A stretch of 64,000 nt of DNA from Paenibacillus sp. MMS20-IR301 (GTDB lineage Bacteria > Bacillota > Bacilli > Paenibacillales > Paenibacillaceae): contig NZ_CP135275.1 in NCBI RefSeq assembly GCF_032302195.1, positions 2,914,001-2,978,000 of the forward strand, given 5' to 3'. The notes beneath the pieces were generated by a model. It made no database searches. It had not been told where the DNA came from and saw only the letters and a list, made by a program, of their open reading frames with translations. The translations under genes and the position numbers were made by a program. Shown here one piece after another: positions 60,768 through 64,000 of this stretch. Each line of letters opens with the position of its first letter. Position 1 is the first letter of the stretch.

Positions 60768-61708
60768 GGCTGCTTCACCTTAAGCTGGCCTGCCTTTGCA
60801 CGCACCACATCGCTGAGCACTGACATGTAAGCCGGATCGCTGTTCAGCGAATCAATCCGCAGCAGCCGCATGTCCAGCTCCGAAGCCAGTGCCTGCGCTT
60901 CAATATCCAGATCGTACAGCACTTCAAGATGATCGGACACGAACCCGATCGGGGCAGACAGCACATACTTCACCTGGGCTGCGCCCAGCTCACGCAGCGT
61001 ATCCAGGATATCCGGGCCGAGCCATGGTTCGGCTGTTCTGCCTGCGCTCTGCCAGGTGAACTGCCAGGACTCTACGCCAGCCTGGGCAGCGATTGCCTTG
61101 GAGGTCTCCAGCAGCTGGTCACGGTAAGGATCGCCCATAGCAAGAATCCGCTCCGGCAGGCTATGCGCACTGAATAATACACGTACATCCTCCCGTACTG
61201 CGCCGGTTTCTTCGAACTCGTCCAGCTTCGCAGTTACCCTGCGGCTGAGTACATCAATCAGTTCCGGATGCAGATGGTAGCTCTCCACAAATTCCATGTT
61301 AATTCCGCAGGCATCGGCTTTTTCCTTCGCCCGCTTAATATAAGTCCCAACGCTCATCACGGAATAATGCGGAGCCAGAACGATTCCTATAGCCTGGGTA
61401 ATCCCGTCCCGGACCATAGCCTCTACACCGTCCTCAATGAAAGGCCGGGCATGCTTCAGTCCCTGGTAGCAGATATACTGAATCTGCCCGCTGTTCAGCT
61501 TGGCCTGCAATGCTTCTACCTGCCGGTCTGTATTCTCCCTGAGCGGGAACACTCCTCCGACAATGGCTTCATAGCGGTCCTTCAGTTCTTTGAGCTGTTC
61601 TGCGGAAGGCGCATGTCCCCGCCGGATATGCGTGTAGTACGCCTCCACATCCTCCAGACTTTCAGGCGTGCCGTAAGACATTACGAGTACTCCAATTTTG
61701 GCCGTCAT
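60764..61708 (-). CDS. hemH: ferrochelatase (coproporphyrin type)
   Basis: A 314-aa enzyme inserting Fe2+ into coproporphyrin in the Gram-positive haem pathway (CpfC). VLVMSYGTPESLEDVEAYYTHI near the N-terminus, VLFSAHSLPERIL with the catalytic His, and the Glu in SAPIGFVSDHLEVLYDLDIEA match the family. I chose the ATG at 61708 because AAGGGG lies nine bases upstream; the ATG at 61717 would be one base from it. It is 87 bp after hemE. Confidence 0.94.
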   Translation of the reverse strand: MTAKIGVLVMSYGTPESLEDVEAYYTHIRRGHAPSAEQLKELKDRYEAIVGGVFPLRENTDRQVEALQAKLNSGQIQYICYQGLKHARPFIEDGVEAMVRDGITQAIGIVLAPHYSVMSVGTYIKRAKEKADACGINMEFVESYHLHPELIDVLSRRVTAKLDEFEETGAVREDVRVLFSAHSLPERILAMGDPYRDQLLETSKAIAAQAGVESWQFTWQSAGRTAEPWLGPDILDTLRELGAAQVKYVLSAPIGFVSDHLEVLYDLDIEAQALASELDMRLLRIDSLNSDPAYMSVLSDVVRAKAGQLKVKQP

Positions 61709-61795
61709 AGTATCCATCCCCTTCTGCGAATAATGTCCAGGTTAAGAAAAATAAAGAGAACAGCAATTTTTGCTGTCTCTGTCCACCTAATGTAT

Positions 61796-62854
61796 TTACA
61801 CGCGCGCCGCCGCCTGCTTCAGCGCTGCGGCTGAATACTCATGCACGTAGTCTGTTAATTCCTTTAATGTGTCCAGCGAAGCCTCAGGAAATAATCCGTG
61901 GCCCAGATTAAAGATGTAACCCGGCTGTGTAATCCCTTCATCAATCAGTTCCCTGGCCCGTTCTTTCAGTATGTCCATTGGTGCCGTCAGCAGATAAGGG
62001 TCGAGGTTGCCCTGAATGGCAAACCTGCCGCCGGTTCTCCGTCTGCCCTCAGTCAGGCTTACCCGCCAGTCCAGTCCGATGACATCGGCCTTAAGCTCCG
62101 CCAGGCTGGGGAGCAGCTCCCCGGAGCTGACACCCGGGAAATAAATCTTGGGCACATCAAGATGTGACAGCTCGTCAAAAATCCGGGTAATCGTCGGCAG
62201 CACATAGGCTTCGAAATCACGCGGGGCCAGCGCCCCCACCCAGCTGTCAAACAGCTGGAACGCCTTGCCGCCGCTCGCGGCATGCGCCTTGAGATAAGCG
62301 ATAACCATGTCGCCCAGCTTCTCCATCAGCTTCTCCCATACCTTGGGCTGGCTGAACATCATTTCCTTGGTGCGGTGATAACTCTTTGAGGGTCTGCCCT
62401 CAATCAGATAACTGGCAATGGTAAAGGGTGCTCCTGCAAAAGTGATCAGCGGCACATCCAGCTCCTTGTCCAAAAGCTTGATGGTCTCCAGAATGTGGCT
62501 GAGATCGCCTTCCACATCAACCGGCTTCAGCCGGTCTACATCTCCCGCGGTCCGGATCGGATTCTCGATGACCGGCCCGATGTTCTTCACAATGTCGAAG
62601 TTAACACCAAGGGAGGCTACAGGATTCATAATGTCGGAATACAGAATGGCCGCATCCACACCCAGCTTGCGCACAGGCATCAAGGTTACTTCCGCTGCAA
62701 GCTCCGGCTGTCTGCAGATCTCCAGCAGCGAATACTTCTCCTTGATTTTACGGTACTCGGGATCATAACGGCCGGCCTGCCGCATGTACCATACGGGAAC
62801 GTGCTCCGTACTCTGCTGTCTGCAGGCGCGGATAAAAGTGTCGTTGTAGGTCAT
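61796..62854 (-). CDS. hemE: uroporphyrinogen decarboxylase
   Basis: A 352-aa cytosolic enzyme decarboxylating the four acetate side chains of uroporphyrinogen III. The N-terminal signature PVWYMRQAGRYDPEYR (substrate Arg), LYSDIMNP (catalytic Asp), TFAGAPFTIASYLIEG, FDSWVGALAPRDFEAYV and NLGHGLFPEAS are intact. First gene of hemEHY. The SD GGAGAT precedes ATG. A perfect inverted repeat lies between its promoter and its start. Confidence 0.96.
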   Translation of the reverse strand: MTYNDTFIRACRQQSTEHVPVWYMRQAGRYDPEYRKIKEKYSLLEICRQPELAAEVTLMPVRKLGVDAAILYSDIMNPVASLGVNFDIVKNIGPVIENPIRTAGDVDRLKPVDVEGDLSHILETIKLLDKELDVPLITFAGAPFTIASYLIEGRPSKSYHRTKEMMFSQPKVWEKLMEKLGDMVIAYLKAHAASGGKAFQLFDSWVGALAPRDFEAYVLPTITRIFDELSHLDVPKIYFPGVSSGELLPSLAELKADVIGLDWRVSLTEGRRRTGGRFAIQGNLDPYLLTAPMDILKERARELIDEGITQPGYIFNLGHGLFPEASLDTLKELTDYVHEYSAAALKQAAARV

Positions 62855-62872
62855 GATAAGATCTCCATTAGA

Positions 62873-62930
62873 TTTAATAGATTATTAAAACACATATCAT
62901 TATTATGCCCCTTTTGCCAGCGGGTAACAA
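62873..62930 (-). promoter_or_regulatory. hemE promoter with downstream palindrome
   Basis: TTGTTA (62925-62930), 17 bp and CATAAT (62902-62907). TTTAATAGATTATTAAA (62873-62889, 7-bp perfect arms with a 3-bp centre) lies just past the predicted start and may be an operator. It does not fit the PerR or Fur consensus well. Confidence 0.6.
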
Positions 62931-63078
62931 CTCCTTCGGCTATTAGGGAATGACAATCCCATGACATTACTATGACAAGTGTTGCACTGCACGGTTTAAA
63001 ATATATGATATACTGACATAATGTAAATTTTTCGTGAACTATTTAGCTTTGAATCCCCTGAAAGGAAGTGAAAGCACT

Positions 63079-64000
63079 TTGAAGAATTGGGAGACATGGA
63101 AAGTCAACCTCATGGTGCTTTGGTTTGGCCAATTTCTCGTAAATGCCGGTTTAACTATGATTACCCCGTTTCTGTCCCTGTATCTCGCCAAAGATTTAGG
63201 CGTGACCGGAGACCGGGCGATCGGAATGTGGGCCGGACTTATTTTTGCCGCAAATTTCCTGACCGCCTTTATCTTTCAGCCGCTGTGGGGCAAGCTGGCC
63301 GACAAATACGGCCGTAAAATCATGCTGCTGCGCTCCAGCTTCGGTATGGCCATTGTCATCGTCCTGATGGGTTTCGCCCAGACTCCGATGCAGCTTCTGC
63401 TGCTCCGCCTGCTGAACGGGACCATCTCCGGCTTCAATCCCGCCTCTATTGCGCTGGTCTCGGGCACAACGCCCAAAGCGCGCATGGGCTTCGCTATGGG
63501 ACTCATGCAGTCCGGCGGCGTAGCCGGGACGATTCTCGGGCCGCTGATCGGCGGCGCATTCGCTGACTGGATCGGGTTCCGCCCGATCTTTTATGTTGTC
63601 GGGGCACTTCTGTTCGTGGCCTCGCTGCTGGCCTTGTTCCTGGTCAAGGAGAAATTCGACCGGGTGGAAGCGGCTCAGGTTCCGCAGGTATCGGTACTCG
63701 CAGGCTTCAAGGAGCTGGCCAAGGTGCCGCAGCTGCCCGCCTTATTCGGCGTTACTTTCCTGCTGCAGTTTGCCATGATCAGCCCGATGTCGCTGCTGCC
63801 GATTTATGTAGAGAAGCTCCACGGCTCTGCTGTGAATATCGCCTTCTGGGCAGGTATGGTCAGTGCTGTTACCGGTATCTCGAATATGATCGCTTCCCCC
63901 GTGCTCGGCAAGCTCAGCGACAGGGTCGGCGCCCACCGGATTCTGACCTATGCGCTGATTGGCGCCGCCCTGTTCCTTATTCCCCAGGCCTTCGTTACGA
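63079..64000 (+). CDS. MFS transporter, DHA1 type (partial at right edge)
   Basis: The first 307 residues of a major facilitator; the gene continues past 64000. It starts with TTG (AAAGGAAGTG upstream) and reads LKNWETWKVNLMVLWFGQFL. The GKLADKYGRK loop between helices 2 and 3 and the motif C-like GGVAGTILGPLIGG in helix 5 indicate a drug:proton antiporter of the Bmr/TetA type. Eight or nine helices are visible. It is divergent from the haem operon. Confidence 0.88.
   Translation, partial: MKNWETWKVNLMVLWFGQFLVNAGLTMITPFLSLYLAKDLGVTGDRAIGMWAGLIFAANFLTAFIFQPLWGKLADKYGRKIMLLRSSFGMAIVIVLMGFAQTPMQLLLLRLLNGTISGFNPASIALVSGTTPKARMGFAMGLMQSGGVAGTILGPLIGGAFADWIGFRPIFYVVGALLFVASLLALFLVKEKFDRVEAAQVPQVSVLAGFKELAKVPQLPALFGVTFLLQFAMISPMSLLPIYVEKLHGSAVNIAFWAGMVSAVTGISNMIASPVLGKLSDRVGAHRILTYALIGAALFLIPQAFVT

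Overview
The window looks like a chromosomal segment of a Paenibacillus-type Firmicute. The reasons are moderate-to-high G+C, strong AGGAGG-type ribosome binding sites, sigma-A promoters, many TTG/GTG starts, and Bacillales-specific families such as YhaN/YhaO, YtpB, YugP, YitT and YjcZ-like sporulation peptides. I see no rRNA, tRNA, CRISPR array, insertion sequence or prophage. Most of it is core or housekeeping sequence. The unusual material lies mainly in leaders, intergenic repeats and very small genes.

Layout. 0-8.3 kb: a small unknown protein, xpt, a YkvI-like transporter, then a minus-strand glycosyltransferase-yhaO-yhaN operon (DNA end processing). 8.5-16.5 kb: two paralogous RsmF-type rRNA methyltransferases facing each other, with a HAD phosphatase and an RsuA-type pseudouridine synthase between them, followed by a pyrD-relQ-DUF309 operon (pyrimidine synthesis plus alarmone synthesis). 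16.7-25.7 kb: an L,D-transpeptidase, ferredoxin, dinB, cimA, a TlpA/ResA-like thioredoxin, a JAMM peptidase, and an ammonium transporter followed by a GlnD-like nucleotidyltransferase and a DEDD exonuclease. 27.7-33 kb: MerR regulator-yugP, rhomboid-LysR, tpx, a 6S RNA gene (about 31920-32111, minus strand) and a DUF624 membrane protein. 33.2-43.9 kb: a DEAD-box helicase, YitT, a DUF4015 glycosidase-like protein, MATE and MFS transporters, pfkA, the terpene synthase ytpB and a cold-shock protein. 44-50.5 kb: two very small genes, pepF with two well-formed start sites, LapA-like, an M42 peptidase, a NAGPA-domain protein, a methyltransferase and a TPR protein. 50.9-57.3 kb: a Uup-type ABC-F ATPase, TetR, DUF92, FAH, GDPD and CapA proteins. 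57.5-64 kb: a second, divergent ABC-F protein, the haem operon hemE-hemH-hemY, and an MFS transporter cut by the right edge.

Regulation that can be read directly. Two GlnR/TnrA-type palindromes at the amtB promoter tie ammonium uptake to nitrogen status. A terminator with a competing upstream pairing arm sits in the leader of the second rsmF. A perfect palindrome lies at the predicted 5' end of the cold-shock mRNA, and another just downstream of the hemE promoter. A direct repeat sits in the cimA leader.

The observations I would follow first are the dual-start pepF (predicted secreted and cytosolic forms from one gene), the 6S RNA, the two loci carrying four-unit palindromic repeat arrays of similar period, and the two unannotated 30-31 residue YjcZ-like peptides.
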